This document shows positions 25,292 through 39,319 of a stretch of 64,000 nucleotides of DNA, one piece after another. The stretch comes from Diphasiastrum complanatum. Lineage: Eukaryota > Streptophyta > Lycopodiopsida > Lycopodiales > Lycopodiaceae. The notes under the pieces were generated by a model. It had not been told where the DNA came from, did no database searches, and saw only the letters and a list, made by a program, of their open reading frames with translations. A program made the position numbers and the translations under genes. The DNA lies in contig CM055098.1 in NCBI GenBank assembly GCA_029204225.1, positions 55,314,282 through 55,378,281 on the forward strand, given 5' to 3'. How positions within the stretch are numbered: position 1 is the first letter of the stretch; each line of letters opens with the position of its first letter.

Positions 25292-26286
25292 CTCCTTCTT
25301 GAACCTTGCAACTTTGTATGTTTAATCCAATTGTCCTTCTTTGCTTTGCGAAGAGTGATTTGTCGAGTGGCTTCGTGAGCAGATCTGCAATCATGTCTTC
25401 AGACTTTATGTACTGGACCTTGAGCTCTCCTTTCGAGATCAAATCTCGAATGTGATGGTACTTTAGAGATATATGTTTTGTCTTTGAATGGAAGACAAGA
25501 TCCTAGGACATGTATATGGCACTTTGAGAATCCATCATTATCGTGCATGGTTCTCCTTGTGGTATGCCCCATATCCAGTTGATTGCTGCTCTGCACGCCA
25601 TTGGACATCCTCCTGTCACGGACTTGCTGTCATCTTTGCAGCTCGCCCAGCTTGCATCACTGTAGTGGTGCAGCTGGAATCCTTTTCCTTCGTTGTCAAT
25701 CTGGTGAATTTCTAGATTGTGTTGTGTAGCGTATGCAAGGAGTAGTCGAATGCTTGTCATCTTGACCATTGGCGAATACGTGTCGAAATAGTCGACTCCG
25801 TACCTTTGTGTGTAGCCCTTTGCAACAAGCCTTGCTTAATAATGTCCAACGGTGCCATCTGATTTCATTTTTCTTTTGTATACCCACTTGCAATCGACGA
25901 TCTTTTTATTTTCGAGTAGTGGCTCTAGTGTCCATGCCTCGTTTCGCCTCATTGATTCAATCTCCTCTGACATTGTCTGCTTTCAGAATTCTCCCTCTGG
26001 ACTCTGGACAACTTCTAGATATGTAGTTGGCTCTTCAGTGAAGCTGCAGTACTCAAATTGTGTGTCTTCGCTCCACTGAAGATTGTCAGTGTATCGATCT
26101 GGAGGTTTTTTTTGTCTTGTCGACCTTCTGGGTTCGATTCGTCGCTGCTCAAATGTTTTTAATTCGTAAGGTTGATCTTCGTCTTCCTGCTGCTCTGGAG
26201 TCTGGGGCTCAACATTCTAATTTAATGCTTGTCCTCCATCTCCCTCTTGAATTGGCAGCAGTGTGAAGATCTCATGCCTTTTTCAT
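25292..26286 (-). pseudogene. Copia element 1: RT and RNase H remnants
   Basis: On the minus strand, RT begins near 25900 with [19 protein letters not shown] and [20 protein letters not shown], then jumps to RNase H ([26 protein letters not shown]) and the C-terminal block IKSEDMIADLLTKPLDKSLF. The central RT with its catalytic centre is missing and there are frameshifts. Confidence 0.85.
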
Positions 26287-28180
26287 CCTTGTTGTACTAT
26301 ACCAACAAGGTTAATATAGATTTTGTAGTAAATAATGTCAAATCCACAAAGGACAACATTAGAAAGTTATGTATTTGGTACAATTTATGATTTATTTCAA
26401 GTGAAGTAACTTCGGGCATTATTCTGGTTGTCAACAGACATTAGAAAGTAGCCAGTATTACTTGTGTTGGGGGTGTGTAGTGTTAAGAATTTCAGAACAA
26501 CAGTTTTGCCTCTATCAAATCGAATGAAATGCGTTCTACAGGTGAGATGTTATCAGAGTAGTACAACAGTACTACACTCCGGTTGATTAAGGTGTCAACA
26601 GAGAGTCGAGAAATGTTCGATATATTCGTGTTTGTGCAGACAATTAGTTAATCGCGTTTGCGAACTGTTCATTTCTAGACAGAAGTCCTCAACAACTTAA
26701 GTCCAAGGTTATGGTTAAAGAATACAAAGAGTTCTAGAGTACGTTAGAAACTTATGTCAATTACAAGCAAGAACACAGATCAAAGACTCAATTCCTCAGA
26801 CAGGGACTGACATCTCAGATGTATACATACAGTTCTATCAATGATTGTGCTAGACTGTACCAAATGTAGACTTTATTCGAGTCCCAAAAAGAAAGTGTTC
26901 GCGAAAGACGAATAAGAGGATCTTAAAACAGTTCCTTAGAGCATATTTACGGACATATAGCAAACGATTGTAATGCGCTAGAGAGTCTGTCTGACCAGAG
27001 AGTAATTCATGTAATGCATTAGAGATTGCTAGTAGACTCAGGATCACTCACACTCAATAGTGCGGAGAACAGAGATAAGAGAGAATAAACCTCAACACTC
27101 TATTTACTTCTTCAACTTCTCACAAATACATAAACTCTTTCTCTCTCGATGATCGAGACTGAAGCGTGTGATCAATATATGTTCTACGGAACGAACAAAC
27201 ACACCTCTAAAACTACAGGTGCGTCGCTCTCGTGAAAAGGTCTAGTTAACAATTAGGTTGAGTATATGTTCAATTATACCATAAGAGGTATATTTAACTA
27301 AGAGTTAAAATTACACTAGTTTAATATGTCGATTCTTATTTAGTCGTTTCGCGTAGATGACCTAGTAAAGACTATCCAAGACATCGTTTCCCTTCTAGAG
27401 GTCTTGCCCTTAAATACAAGGCAAGTCTTTAGGAGATATATTCTCAAAAAATGACTTAGGCCTCTTCATGGTTTATATTTATCCAGCTCATATCTTCATT
27501 TTTGAGTATATCATGCGATCTTTAGGTTGATATTCAATATTTAACAATTTTGTGGCATCACATATCCCCTTTCTCAAATGTGAAACGTCCTCATGAACAT
27601 ATAATCTTTATTTCGAGGATCATTCGTGAAACATTCTGTTCTTTAGATATTCGTTAAGGTGCAAAGATATTTCATCATATGTTTTTTCCTTTAGATATTT
27701 TTTCTGCTTTAGAGACATATGACTTTGCTGCTTGTTGAATTGAATAGGTTGATTGGAATTGATCGTTGAATTATTGATGAGAACAGGAATCAAACTTCAA
27801 AACATCTTCAAAACTTCAAAGATTCAGCGTTCATCATCACATAGAAACATCACCATTACATAGGCAAGAATAAATATTCATGATTTATTCAATTCTTCAT
27901 GTAATCGTTGGGCTAACTCCAAATTTTGTTGAGCCTCATACAACATCAAGGTTTCCTTTGATTTCATATAATGGCCAATTGGTAGGTTGTCAAATTCTTC
28001 AAGCTTAACTATCGGGAGCAATGTTCCATCAAACAACTCTTGAGTTAACTTTTCATCTTCATCTGAATCACTACAAAGTGTGATTTCCTTACAAAAGCGA
28101 GCTGAAAATCTTATAAAAGAACTTTTAACATAAAGATTCTGGACAAAAAACAATGTCTTTGCTGCAAAAGTTCCAAACTG
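26287..28180. other. Unassigned 1.9-kb block inside copia element 1
   Basis: Flanked by two diverged copies of a ~165-bp copia segment (26121-26286 and 28187-28357). Its left edge carries a small perfect inverted repeat (CCTTGTTG at 26287 and CAACAAGG at 26303). A 91-codon minus-strand frame at 27878-28153 is not recognised. No TIR or LTR identified. Confidence 0.5.
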
Positions 28181-28186
28181 CCTCGT

Positions 28187-29290
28187 TGACCTTCTAGGTT
28201 CGTTTCGTCGCTGCTCAAACGTTTCTTGTTCGTGGGTTAATCCTCTACTTCCTGTTGCTCTGGAGTCTACGACTCTGCATTCTGATTTGATGTCTGTCCT
28301 CGATCTCTCTCTTGAATAGGCAACATTGTGAAGATCTCATGGCCTCTTTCGTCTTTCAGTCCAGGGAATGTGGACTCATCGAACTTCACATCTATGCTCG
28401 AAACAACCTTTTTCGTGGTTGGAACGTAGAGCATGTACACTTATGTTCCATTCGAATAGATGACCATGATTGTTTGTTCTGATTTGTCATCGAGCTTGTT
28501 TCTTTTTTCTTTTGGAATGTGCTTATATGCTGCACATCCGAACACACATACGTATGACAGATCATGCTTTCTACCTGTCCACATTTCGTACGACGTCTTG
28601 TTATCCAGTGTTGTCGTTGTTGATCTGTTCTGCAGGTATACAGTTGCAGCTATCGCCTTAGCCCAGAATTGACTTGGCAACTGAGCTTGTGCCATCATGC
28701 ATCTGGCTCCTTCGACTAGCGTTCTGTTTCTTCTTTCTGCTACACTATTGTATTCTGGTGTTGTAGGACTAAACTGATGTTCGATCCCCTGTTCTTCATA
28801 GAATCTTGAGAATTCTTTGCTTTTGTATTCACCTCCGTTGTCAGATCTAAGGATCTATATCCTTTTCGAGGTGTGTCGCTCTGCAAATGCCATGAACTTT
28901 TCGAAGGAATCAAACACTTCGGATTTCTTCTTTAGGTAGTAGATCGTGGTCATCCGACTGTAATCATCTATGAACGTCAGAAAATACCTCGAACCTGAGA
29001 GCGAATCCATCTTCATCGGTCCACAGACATCAGAGTGGACGAGCTCAAGAACTTCCTTGGCTCTTCTTCCCTCATGTGTGAATGGATTTCGATGTTGTTT
29101 GCCTTTCTGACAGGCTTCGCAGAACTCAACTTCGAGTCTTGAAATCTTGAGACCTGTGACTATGTCTTTTCTGTTCATGTCATACAGGCTTCGCATGTTC
29201 AGATGATACATTCTTCTATGCCAGAGCTGATCTTCATTTTCTGAAGCATTTAATATGCTATTAGAGTTGTTGATTATCTATAGGCGTAGA
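28187..29290 (-). pseudogene. Copia element 1: integrase region
   Basis: On the minus strand: integrase zinc-binding region (YHLNMRSLYD; CEACQKGKQHRNPF), the catalytic core with HSDVCGPM, FIDDYSRMTT and SDNGGEY, then QLPSQFWAKAIAATVYLQN and the C-terminal CVFGCAAYKHIPKEKR block. A stop sits just before the SDNGGEY block (near 28855). The sequence then runs toward RT but meets the unassigned 1.9-kb block. Confidence 0.88.
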
Positions 29291-29805
29291 AAGTGGCAAT
29301 AATGTTTCATTCCCGAAGACAACAAGGTTCTTCTCCTTTGAGGTTAGGTGAAAATCCAGCATGTTTCAAGGAGACTCATAAACATTTTGTCCTAATATGT
29401 CAATCTTACTTAACCCTAGAGTTATGCCAATTTGGTGATGGTTACTCATCTACCTCCATGATTTGAGGAGTTTGGCCCTGAATTTTAAGAATTATGACCA
29501 ACTAACCTAACTAAACCTTATGATTGCGATCTAATCTACCTAGGCCTATTCTTCACACGTGTGGAATCCACTATGTACAAATTTACATTGTTTAATCAAG
29601 CTAAAATTTGCCAATTTTGAAAATTATTAGGGCCCTTTTTGGACTAAAAAATGGCCTCTTCACTAATCATGGTTAGTGTTAATGATGACACGCGTACCAA
29701 TAAAAGAATGACAATTGAGCAACAATGGTCCATATGACATGGCAAATTCAATAGTGCAGATTAAATCAAGTGTGGACCCACAAAATACACCTCTAACATT
29801 AACCC
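29291..29805. other. No gene seen
   Basis: AT-rich sequence between the copia 1 integrase end and the LTR of copia 2. No homology recognised. Confidence 0.4.
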
Positions 29806-31112
29806 TGATGGGGCAAGGGAGATAGAAGAATGCGAACAAAGAAGAGAGCAAGAATATTGCGGAACAGCTCTCCCGTTCTAATCAGTTGCTAGATGTAAAA
29901 ACAATCTAATAGACAGCTTATGCTAAATGTAATCACAACTTTAAGTGTTCTAATTGCCCAACAAGATCTTAAAAATTAATTCATACTCTTAAGAACGAAA
30001 GTACAGTCCACCGAAGAGGTTAGAAATGGTTTGTGTGTAGTATTACTGAAAATCAGATTCAATGTGAAGTATGGTTCTGAAATAAATGGAAGAGCAGTAT
30101 GATATCGCGAGTTCGCCAGGCGTCAAAGGCAGGCATCGTCTGATCAGAAACTGAGGAATTGTAGACGTCCGTGTTCTGATCAGAGTGAGTAAACAAGCGC
30201 GATCAAACAACGATAGAGTGCATTCAATCACAACAAGCATTCATCTACGTTATACACAGATAGAAAAGTTGATGTTGTTATATTACACTGAAGCACAATA
30301 CAAATAGCAATTACAACCAAAAATTGACGGTGTAACTAGGAGGTTCGAATAATGTCTCATGGATGGAGCAACCACTAATTTGTGCTTGGATGATCTATTT
30401 ATAGAATTCATTCATGTATTAATTACATAGAATGTTTGTCACCTAATCAGAAAAGCCGTTATACTTGGAAGTATATGGCTTTTGTGACAACTATACATAG
30501 TATATATATGGTCAACAAATCAGTATCGTTGATGCGGACGAGGACATCGCAAAATCTCTCACTTCGCATTTTACGTGAAGTGGTTTTCTCTCACTTCGCA
30601 AATTACGGAAAGTGGTTGGGAATGTTCCTCGTTCAAAACATATGACCTTTGGCATTTTTCTTTCCTTTTGGGGTTTTTGCGAAAAAGCCGAAGGTGCCTT
30701 TAAACAGATTTTAAGGTGTCCTTAGAAAGTTGAAGGTGCCCTTAAAAAGGCAAAGATCCCTTTAACAGTTTAACTCTCTCGCTCTTTTCTAGAAAGCCGA
30801 AAGTGCCCTTTAAAACAAGTTGAAGGTGCCCTTAAAAGTTGACGAAGGTGTCTTTAGCAGTTTAACCCTTAAAAATAGAGGACCTTCTAATATGCAGACT
30901 TGTTCTAAATGCAAGTTTTGTGGAAGTCCTTGAAGATGGCCAAGTTCTCAATGACCTCAAGTTATTAAACTTAACATTTGAACGTAAAATTATGATGAGA
31001 TTGGTTACCCTTTGCTAAAGATCAGCCGGAAGTCCATTGTAGGCATCCTTCAAATAGATTGGCTGTCTAAGTTATGATTCCAAGGAGGCAACTGTGGGCT
31101 TAATTTTCAACA
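29806..31112 (-). repeat. 3' LTR of copia element 2 (1307 bp)
   Basis: Boundaries come from comparison with a second copy at 56349-57838. Both start TGATGGGGCAAGGGAGA and end CAACA in plus orientation, with TG..CA ends, next to a polypurine tract (minus strand, 31114-31125). A TATAAATAGATCA promoter-like box lies at 30391-30403 (minus). The region 30685-30870 holds six GAAGGTGCCCTTAAAA-like repeats. Confidence 0.85.
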
Positions 31113-31113
31113 G

Positions 31114-33856
31114 TCCCCCTTTAGGTCACGGTTGGTGTCTTGGTATCTTCGTTAGGTTCAGCATGTTGAAGAACTTCTGGTGCTTGATCCTGGGAAGCGC
31201 TTTGGTGAAGATGTCTGCGGCCATTTCTGTTGTGGAGCAGTATTGAAGGATCACTTGCCCTGAGAAAACTTTCTCCCGAATGAAATGATATTGGATTTCT
31301 ATGTGTTTGGATTTGCCATGAAATCTGGGATTCAGTGACAATGAAATATAACTCAAGTTGTCACACAGAATGGTGGTAGCATTGAACTGAGTGTGATGTA
31401 AGTCGTGAAGTAATAACCTGATCCATACAACTTCTTTTGAAGCTTGGCATGCTGCGATGTACTCTGCCTCTGTCGAAGAAAGCTTAACTGATTTATGCTT
31501 CCTTGAGTTCCACGAAATCGGCCCCCTTGCCAAATAGAAACAGAACCCAGATGTAGATTTTCTGGTAGAGACTGTTCCTCCCCAATCTGAGTTGGAATAG
31601 TCTTGCAGGACGAGTGGGTTGATAGCATTTCCATCATAACATAAGATGTGATCTAAACTTCCCTAAATATATCTCATCACTCTCTTTAATGCTTTCCAAT
31701 GAGAGATCCTAGGATTAGACATGAATTGACATAACGTGCTAACAGTGTATGCTAAATCTGGTCTAGTATACAACATTGCATACATTAAAGATCCTATTCG
31801 TGAATGATAAGGGTACTTCGCTATGTCGAGTACTTCACTATCAGCATCAACACAAGTCGGTTTAGTCAATACTATACTTGGATCCATTGGAGTATCAATG
31901 GGTTTGCAATTAGACATATGAAAATTTTCTAAAATGCCTTTTAGATATGTCTGCTAGCTAAGATAGATCTTCTTCTGAATTTCTAGTAATGTGAATTCCA
32001 AGCAAAGAATAGACAACTCCTAAATCAGTCATGTCAAATTCCTTTGACAGATCACTCTTTGACAGATCCCTAGAGGCAAATACTACATTAGTGGATGGAT
32101 CATAAACTTTATAAGCTTTATGTTCATCAGGATAGCCAATGAAAATACATTTATTTGTCCTATGATCCAGCTTCTTCCTAAGCTGTTTAGGAATGTGAAC
32201 AAAACATATACAACCAAATATTTTTAAATGGCTGACACTAGGCTTGTGCCCATGCCAAACTTCATAAAGAGTTTTTTGTTGACGGCTTTGGTGCAGGGTT
32301 GTAACAGGCTGTGGCAGTAGCTTCTGCCCAGAACTTCACAGGTAGGTGTGCTTGATGTAGCATGGATCTAACTGAGTTGAGAAGAGTTTGATTCTTCCTT
32401 TCTACAATTTCGTTCTGTTGAGGTGAATAGGAAGTGGTGAACTGTCTTCTAATATCATCTTCAGCCATGTAGTCGGACATCTCGTTAGAGATGTATTCAC
32501 CGCCACCATCAGTTCGGAGTGCCTTCACTTTTGTAAATGTTTGTGTCTCAGCCATGGCCTTGAATCTCTTGAAGCATTCAAAGGCTTCAGATTTGTGCTT
32601 AATGAACATGACTGTAGACCATCTAGAATAATCATCTATGAAAGTGATAAAATAGATTGCATCTCTTAAGGACGGAGTTGGCATTGCACAAAGATCGCTA
32701 TGTACAAGATCCAATACATGCTTTGTTTTGATGGAATGCGATTTTGAAAACTTGCTTCTAGAGTGCTTCCTATAGATGCATGATTCACAAAAGAAAGATT
32801 TCCTATCTAATGAAGAAGAGAACGGTCCATCAACTAAATTATTACAATGCATATAAGAAAGTGATCTTGTATTCACGTGCCCAAATCGACTATGCCATAG
32901 GATAACACTGTCGTTTACATTTTCATTAGAGATACTAGCTAATGCAACTGAATTAGAGAGTACGTAAAGATTTCCGACTCTAGTGCACGTAGTCAGAGTA
33001 GTATCTTCCTCGAGTATTGTACACTACTGAGTTGAGAAAGTAACAGTGTAGCTCTCATTAGTTATCTTAGAGACTGATAATAGGTTCTTCGATAACTGAG
33101 AAACATGAAGCACGTTAGGAACACAAATAGATAGATCATTGTTGAAGGTGATCTTTACTGTTCCTTTGCCTTCCACGCGTATGGTGCTTGAATCTTCGAG
33201 GTAGATAAATTGATCTCTGTTGTAAGTTGCATACTCGATAAACCATTCCTTGCGAGAGGTCATGTGTTGGGTAGCGTCGCTATCCAGGTACCAGCTATCA
33301 CAGTCTTTGCTGTTGTTGTTGTAAGCCATTAACAAATGTGTATTTTGCTCCTCGAATTCCGCCGTGTTGGAGGAGTTTGGTTGCTGCTGTTATTGTTGAT
33401 TCTTTGTCTCGTTGTAGATCCAGATACGACACTCCTTGATGTTGTGATTAGCTCTCTTGCAATATCTACATAAAAGCTTTTTGCGCGATCCACCATGCTC
33501 ACCTTGAGTGTGAGGCTTCTGTTGTTGTTGCTGCACTTGATTCTTGCCCTTGGAATAGTCTTTCTTCTTGGTGCATAGAGCCATGGATTTGTCTTGATGG
33601 ACAAGCTCCTAGTCTTTCTCCACATTTCCTCTTGAAGAAGATGACCAATCACCTTTTGAAGAGTGAGGTCGGGTTGTGTGGAGATCATCACCACAAAGTG
33701 TTCATACGACTTTGGAAGAGAAGAAAGCAAGGTCATGACAACATCTTCATCTTGAATAGAACATCCTACAGCTGATAACTGATCCAATAAAGATTTGAAG
33801 CTATTGATGTGAGAAGTGATGGCAGTAGAATCAGACATGCTAAGTGTTATGGCCAT
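31114..33856 (-). pseudogene. Copia element 2 gag-pol, internally deleted
   Basis: From 33856 downward: gag UBN2 region (SLPKSYEHFVVMISTQPD) and a zinc knuckle (CRYCKRANHNIKEC, 33390-33584), protease (WYLDSDATQHMT, 33024-33335; the usual DSGA reads DSDA), integrase (32262-32876; LVHSDLC, FIDDYSRWST, RTDGGGEY, NEIVERKN), the end of RT (FDMTDLGVVYSLLG near 32020), and RNase H (SVKLSSTEAEYIAACQASKE; HFIREKVFSGQV; ADIFTKALP). Most of RT, including its YxDD centre, is missing between about 32050 and 32150. The first part of gag is also missing. The copy cannot move by itself. Confidence 0.9.
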
Positions 33857-34310
33857 ATTCGGTTAAGGACCTGAAATAGTCCTAATATGGTAGACTGGCC
33901 CTCCAGTACTCGAGATTATTGGTCACGCCATGATTTAATTCCATGTCAAGGCCTGTTTGTGACTAATTACCTTGAGAGAACTCAGACACTCTAATTGAGA
34001 CATATGGAGTATTGCATGCCTGTGTGACGGATATAGGCAGGAGGACTGCATGAAGAGGTGTGATCTATTTATAGTTGACCTGCATGGGGGTTGCATGGTT
34101 TCATGCACATGACTCACTCTCTCGATATCATGAGGTGGGAATTCTCCTGTCCACATATTGGATTTAGGTTACCAGGTTTCTCTCTTGGGGGCTAGATCCA
34201 GTTTTGATCTAAGATTGGTTGGGCGGTTTGGCTCCATAGTCTCTCATGTGTGTTCTCCCATCCTCATCTTAGGGGCAATCCTTTAGGGTCTTTACATTGG
34301 TATCAAAGCC
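33857..34310. other. LTR-like sequence with PBS-like site
   Basis: TGGTATCAAAGC at 34298-34309 resembles the initiator-tRNA-Met primer site of plus-strand LTR elements and is preceded by TTTACAT. That suggests an LTR ending near 34296 that truncated the copia 2 gag. Against this, a TATAAATAGATCA box on the minus strand (34061-34073) matches the copia 2 LTR promoter. Orientation and identity are unresolved. Confidence 0.4.
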
Positions 34311-35482
34311 CGACTAAGATGTGGTCATGGATAGATGGAGACAAGACTACATCGATTTGGAAGTTGAATCGCTTGGATTTACATCCCGATTTTAGTGCTG
34401 TTTTTTCTCAAGGGAATTATGGAGTTGGATTCACAAATTCCGGTTAAGTAGCATACTTTTTGAAATTATTGGTGGAGTGCACTTCTACATGAATTTTTTT
34501 TTTAAAAGATGCTGCAAATTTGTTGGAATCTATTTGCAGTTTCATGATTTCTTGAGAAAGTTTTTCAAATGGTGTTGAGTGATCTGCAAAAGTTAATTTG
34601 GTTACTTGATTCATTGCTAGATTTCGCTCAGATGAAGTTATGAACTGCCTACATCAGTCCACAATGCTCTGAATCATGTTGTTTGTTCAAGTTCATAGAT
34701 AATTTGTGGTAAATTGTCCAGTTAATATGGGCTGTGGGAGCATAAGCACATGATTCCAGTTATTGCATGCATAGGATTATGGATTGTTTTACGCAAAAAC
34801 TTCTGTTAACCTGCATGTTGGGAGCATAGAGCAGAGTAGCAGTTTACTAATATTTTGATTCTGAGAGGGAAGTGAAGCTATGAATGTAAGTTAAGATCAA
34901 TAACTTTCTTAGATCTGCTGTTCTCTGTAGAAATTTTGAAAAGCTTATGCTCTCTTCAGTATGACCTGCAAGTATTGAAATAAGCATGAAGTAAAGTAAA
35001 AAATTCTAAGAATAAATCTGAGCCTCTTTGAGATGTAGGCCGTATGAAATCAGGGGTCAATCTACAGATGGTTGCTGGCCAGCAGTCAAATCTGTAGAAG
35101 GATGAGCGTGTAACCTTGTAAGATTTGATAAGGCAAATCTTCATTGAAGAACCCTGCTGATCACCTTCCAAGTATTAGCATCCCTCTGTGTAGAGAGATT
35201 AGAGCTGTCACTGGCTGATGGTTTTTGAATCTGTGAGTCTTGCAAAGAGCCTTTGAACCGTTGTCTTCTGTCCTGTAGAAGGATTCGCTCAGCAATCTAG
35301 GGCCGAAGGTAGACATGAGGTTTTGCAAAATCGAACGTGGTGATAGCCTCCATTATTATGTAGTGGAGCGCAATTTGACCAGCGATTCTTTTTGCAACCA
35401 CTCCTTCCGAACAGGGATGAGCGTGAGGCAGGGGCATTGAGGAGCAGGCGGACCAAACAGGAGCGCGGCTCAATTTCTGTTT

Positions 35483-35548
<66 letters not shown>

Positions 35549-38500
35549 GGATGCGGCTGAAACACTTCGTGAATGAACTGTGGCGGCCCAGATGCATCAT
35601 GGTGAAACCCTTAGGGTTAATGACAACCTTATTAAAAAACTTAATAATTCAAGTTTGGCCTTGCATGTGGTTTTTTAGTTCTGTGGTTCTTGAGAAACTC
35701 CATTTTGGCTATTGGCCTGCAATATTGAGTTCAAAAGGAGATTTATGTAATAATCTGCCTAAACCAGCAGTGAATCATAGAATTATTGATTCTGTGTTGC
35801 ATGGCCGAGAAAATGGTGTAAAGAGATTTTTTTGCTATCCTAACAGTTCGTCTATGGATTTGATTCATAGATTTAGGATGACGACAAATTATTTTGGTGC
35901 TCATGAGCTACTTTTTCAAAACGGTACCCGGTCAAAGAAAATTTAATTTTTCTGGAACTGTGTTTGGTGGTGACTAAACTTTGGAAGCGAAGTACTTCCC
36001 AGATTGAAAGTTAAAATTGAATTTTTCCTTTTCTGTTGAATTCCAAATTTGGGTTAAAGTTCGAAATCTGTTACTTGTCTGGAATATTTCTAATCAATAT
36101 TGATCGTTGGAAATGGATCAAGTTAATGTTTGTGCAAGATACTCGTCAAAATTGAATTTAAAATCATCAAACAATATGAAATGGCCAGATAAAATGAATG
36201 ATGACAAACTTTTTTATCCAATTAATGAAATCTTGTTTGAATACAGTTTAAGAATTCTGAAATCCTATCGGTAGGATTTCCATTCATGAAATTTCATATT
36301 CTGAGTTTGGTTAGTTTTTGTCAATATTGATGGAGTAGTGCCAGACCAGTCAATAAAAAAAAAACAGTCCAATTTTATTGAAAAAATTGTAGAAATTAAA
36401 AAACTGATTTCATTTCCAGTTAAATCCTATGGTGAATTATATTCAAAAGATTAGACTAGTAGTGTTTTTCATACTAGTAGATGATTTTTAGTACATTAGT
36501 TATTCAGCCCAGGTATAGGATAGAATGAAATTGTTTTAGACTTTTTCCTAAAATAATTAATTTTAAACATTTACTAATGTCGTTACGTCTTCTTGATACC
36601 TTAGTTGAAAGATTTTTAAGGAACTGAAAATTCTAAGGTGGGAAGAAGAGTGGGCATCAGGGGTAGTAAGTGTGATCGAGAAATGTATTTCGCAATTAGG
36701 ATTTTAGCAATCCCAGTAAATAATTGCTTAATATCGGATATTAATTTCCTAGGTAGGATTCATTCAGTTGAATTCATAACTAATATCTTTGGGACCATTG
36801 AGTTATCCGCAATTTTGGATGTCAATTGTGATGTTAGAAGTAGAATCTGATATATGGATTACATTGGATCTGTTAGTTGATAGAAGCTTGTCCCTAGAGT
36901 TGATGCTCTTGGATCCAGGGGGATTTGAAGCTTATCATTAACCTGTAAGGATCAAAATGTAGTGTTGAACCATGTTAATTCTTCTGTCTAAATCACAGAA
37001 TCAGGTGTGGATTTGTGGTATCCATCTAATAGGCATACCAGTCAAAGAAATAAATTGGATTCTCCAGTGTTTGGGAACAAGAGATAATATCCTATAGTGA
37101 TTATATGACAACTAGATGATCAGTGGATCTCTAGAATATCAGATAAGGCGATTAAAGATTTTATGTAAGGAAAAGCTGATGGTATGGGACATCAGTAATT
37201 TTGGAAAGGGAATTTTAGGACTGTAAAGATCTGATGATCACTGGTGTGTTTTAGTACCTAGTCGCGATATGGGAAAAAAGTAAACCATTCGATCAAATGT
37301 GGGATATTTTGGAAAATTTTGAGATTTAATCTAGATCCCAATGTGGTATCTCATTATTTACAAAATCAGAGGCCCTCAAATCTATTTCTCGCTTTCTTAA
37401 TTAATCCTTTACTTCTTAATAATTTCTCGAATATAAGACATCAGATTGATTATATGATTCTTTCCAGCATGAAGATTATTCTTTTGAAAGACTGTTATAT
37501 CATATAAATTACTACTTGTGGGAATAGACTTGGAAGTTAGATAAATTCTAAAGTCAAAGTAGTTCAATGTCTTAAACCTTGGATATCTCTGTTACATAAA
37601 TGGATTTCAGAGGAATGATAGTTCTGTCACTCAGGTTGAAAATATTTGACGGAAAAGTCCTATTTGTAAGAGAGTGAATCCTTTTGTGGAATGCACTTAT
37701 TACTGACTTTTCTTGGATTTGAATATTTTCATATATCATCTTTCCAGTTAACTTTTATTGAAATTGATAATTTCTTTAAAAGGAGGGGTGAAGTAGAGGA
37801 AATTGGATTGGAATATTGCTGAGAGGGAATGTTATTTGTCTCAGAGATTTTCCGGATATGTTATTTACTCATGAGAAATAGAAAATCTTTTGTAGCTAAG
37901 TTACAAGATCTCAGTGAGATATGTGAGTAACATATGTAGGTTTTGGAGGAATCTGCCACATAAAAATGTGTTTATGTACTGGGCCATAGCGAGATTATTC
38001 ACATATGTGCACGATTAATCTTGTATGAATCTACTGTGTATTCCTGGTTACTAGGGTTATTTGGTGCACTTAACCTAGTCGGTGAACATGAACATATGAT
38101 CAAGTATTGTTTTGACATATACTTGCAGAGTTAACAAATCTTTGGATTGGAGATTTATGGATTAACTTATAAATGGTTTGGATGAGGATCTAAATGTGGT
38201 GTCATACTAGTATAATTGAGATCTGCACCTAGACATTTGAGATTTCTTAATCATTGGCAATTAACTTGAGTAGTTGATTACTCCAGGATGAAGTTAATTG
38301 GTAAAACGATCAGTGTGATGTGGATTCACTGAGAACTGATGGTTTTGAATTATATTGCTTGTAAGACGCATGATTAGTGAATCATTTGGGTTCATCAGTT
38401 AAAATTGTGTGCATTGGATATACATAATTCTTGGGATAGCTCATTAGTGATTGTATCCCAGAGAGCTAAATTGGACAACAAATCATAATTGATCCAAGAA

Positions 38501-39310
38501 TAATAACTGAATTGATATTCAACATGACTTTGGGTATCTAGATGTGATTCTGGATTGTAATCTAAAGTTTTGTAGTTGAAGATGATTGTCATTTTGTTAT
38601 GTGTGCGGTCTTTAATTACCAGTGGTTTATAGAACTTGAATCTTGCACTTCAGCTTAAGAATCCTGGTTGAAGAATATTCCTAAATCCAGTATTTTCTTA
38701 GTGGAAAGATTTTGGAATGATTCTTACTTTTATTGAGTTATGTGGGACATGCACTCCAATATCATGTAAATCATTATGGTTTTGGATTCCAGAAAATTAT
38801 GATTGACGAATCATACGAATCTAAATATTTATGGTTGACGAATCATAAATAGATACTTAATTGTTGTCAGAGGATTATAAGGAATTGTAATGATTCTTAA
38901 GTGTGACGATTAGGTCTTGGTCTATTAATTGAGTAAAAATTCGAATCAGTGTTTTGAATCTCTCTACTCCTGTATTTTAATTGAGAACCTATGGATCTCA
39001 CAGAAATTCTCACAAGGAAAGTTATTTTACTTGTAGAGAATTTAAGTTATCTAGTGGATGCTATTATGCTACAGTATATGGTCTACATACGCTTGAGTAC
39101 AATTCTTCATTTGATTGGATCTTCAGTTGTCATAGGAGACAGACAAGTCTATTAAGATGAATGAATGCTATTTTTCTTGCATTTGGTGCTAGAAACAAGA
39201 GCATTTAACTCAAAAGAGTATCTGGGATGCTCAGAGTTGAGTTTTAATCATTGTATATCTTAATGATTTTCCTAGAGATTCTAGTTGAATGAATTATCAT
39301 ATCTTAGAAT
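34311..39310. other. Unassigned AT-rich region
   Basis: Five kb with many stops and no recognised family, apart from the CT tract at 35484. It may be the decayed body of the element whose PBS-like site lies at 34298, but I could find no gag, RT or integrase motif. Confidence 0.4.
35484..35544 (+). repeat. (CT)n microsatellite, about 61 bp
   Basis: The longest uninterrupted CT tract in the window; open frames crossing it are low-complexity artefacts. Confidence 0.97.
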
Positions 39311-39319
39311 TGGATTCTA

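Noticed and set aside
33888-34296. Complete plus-strand LTR before the TGGTATCAAAGC site
   Set aside because: No second LTR, no gag after it, and the promoter-like box points the other way; kept only as an unresolved LTR-like segment.
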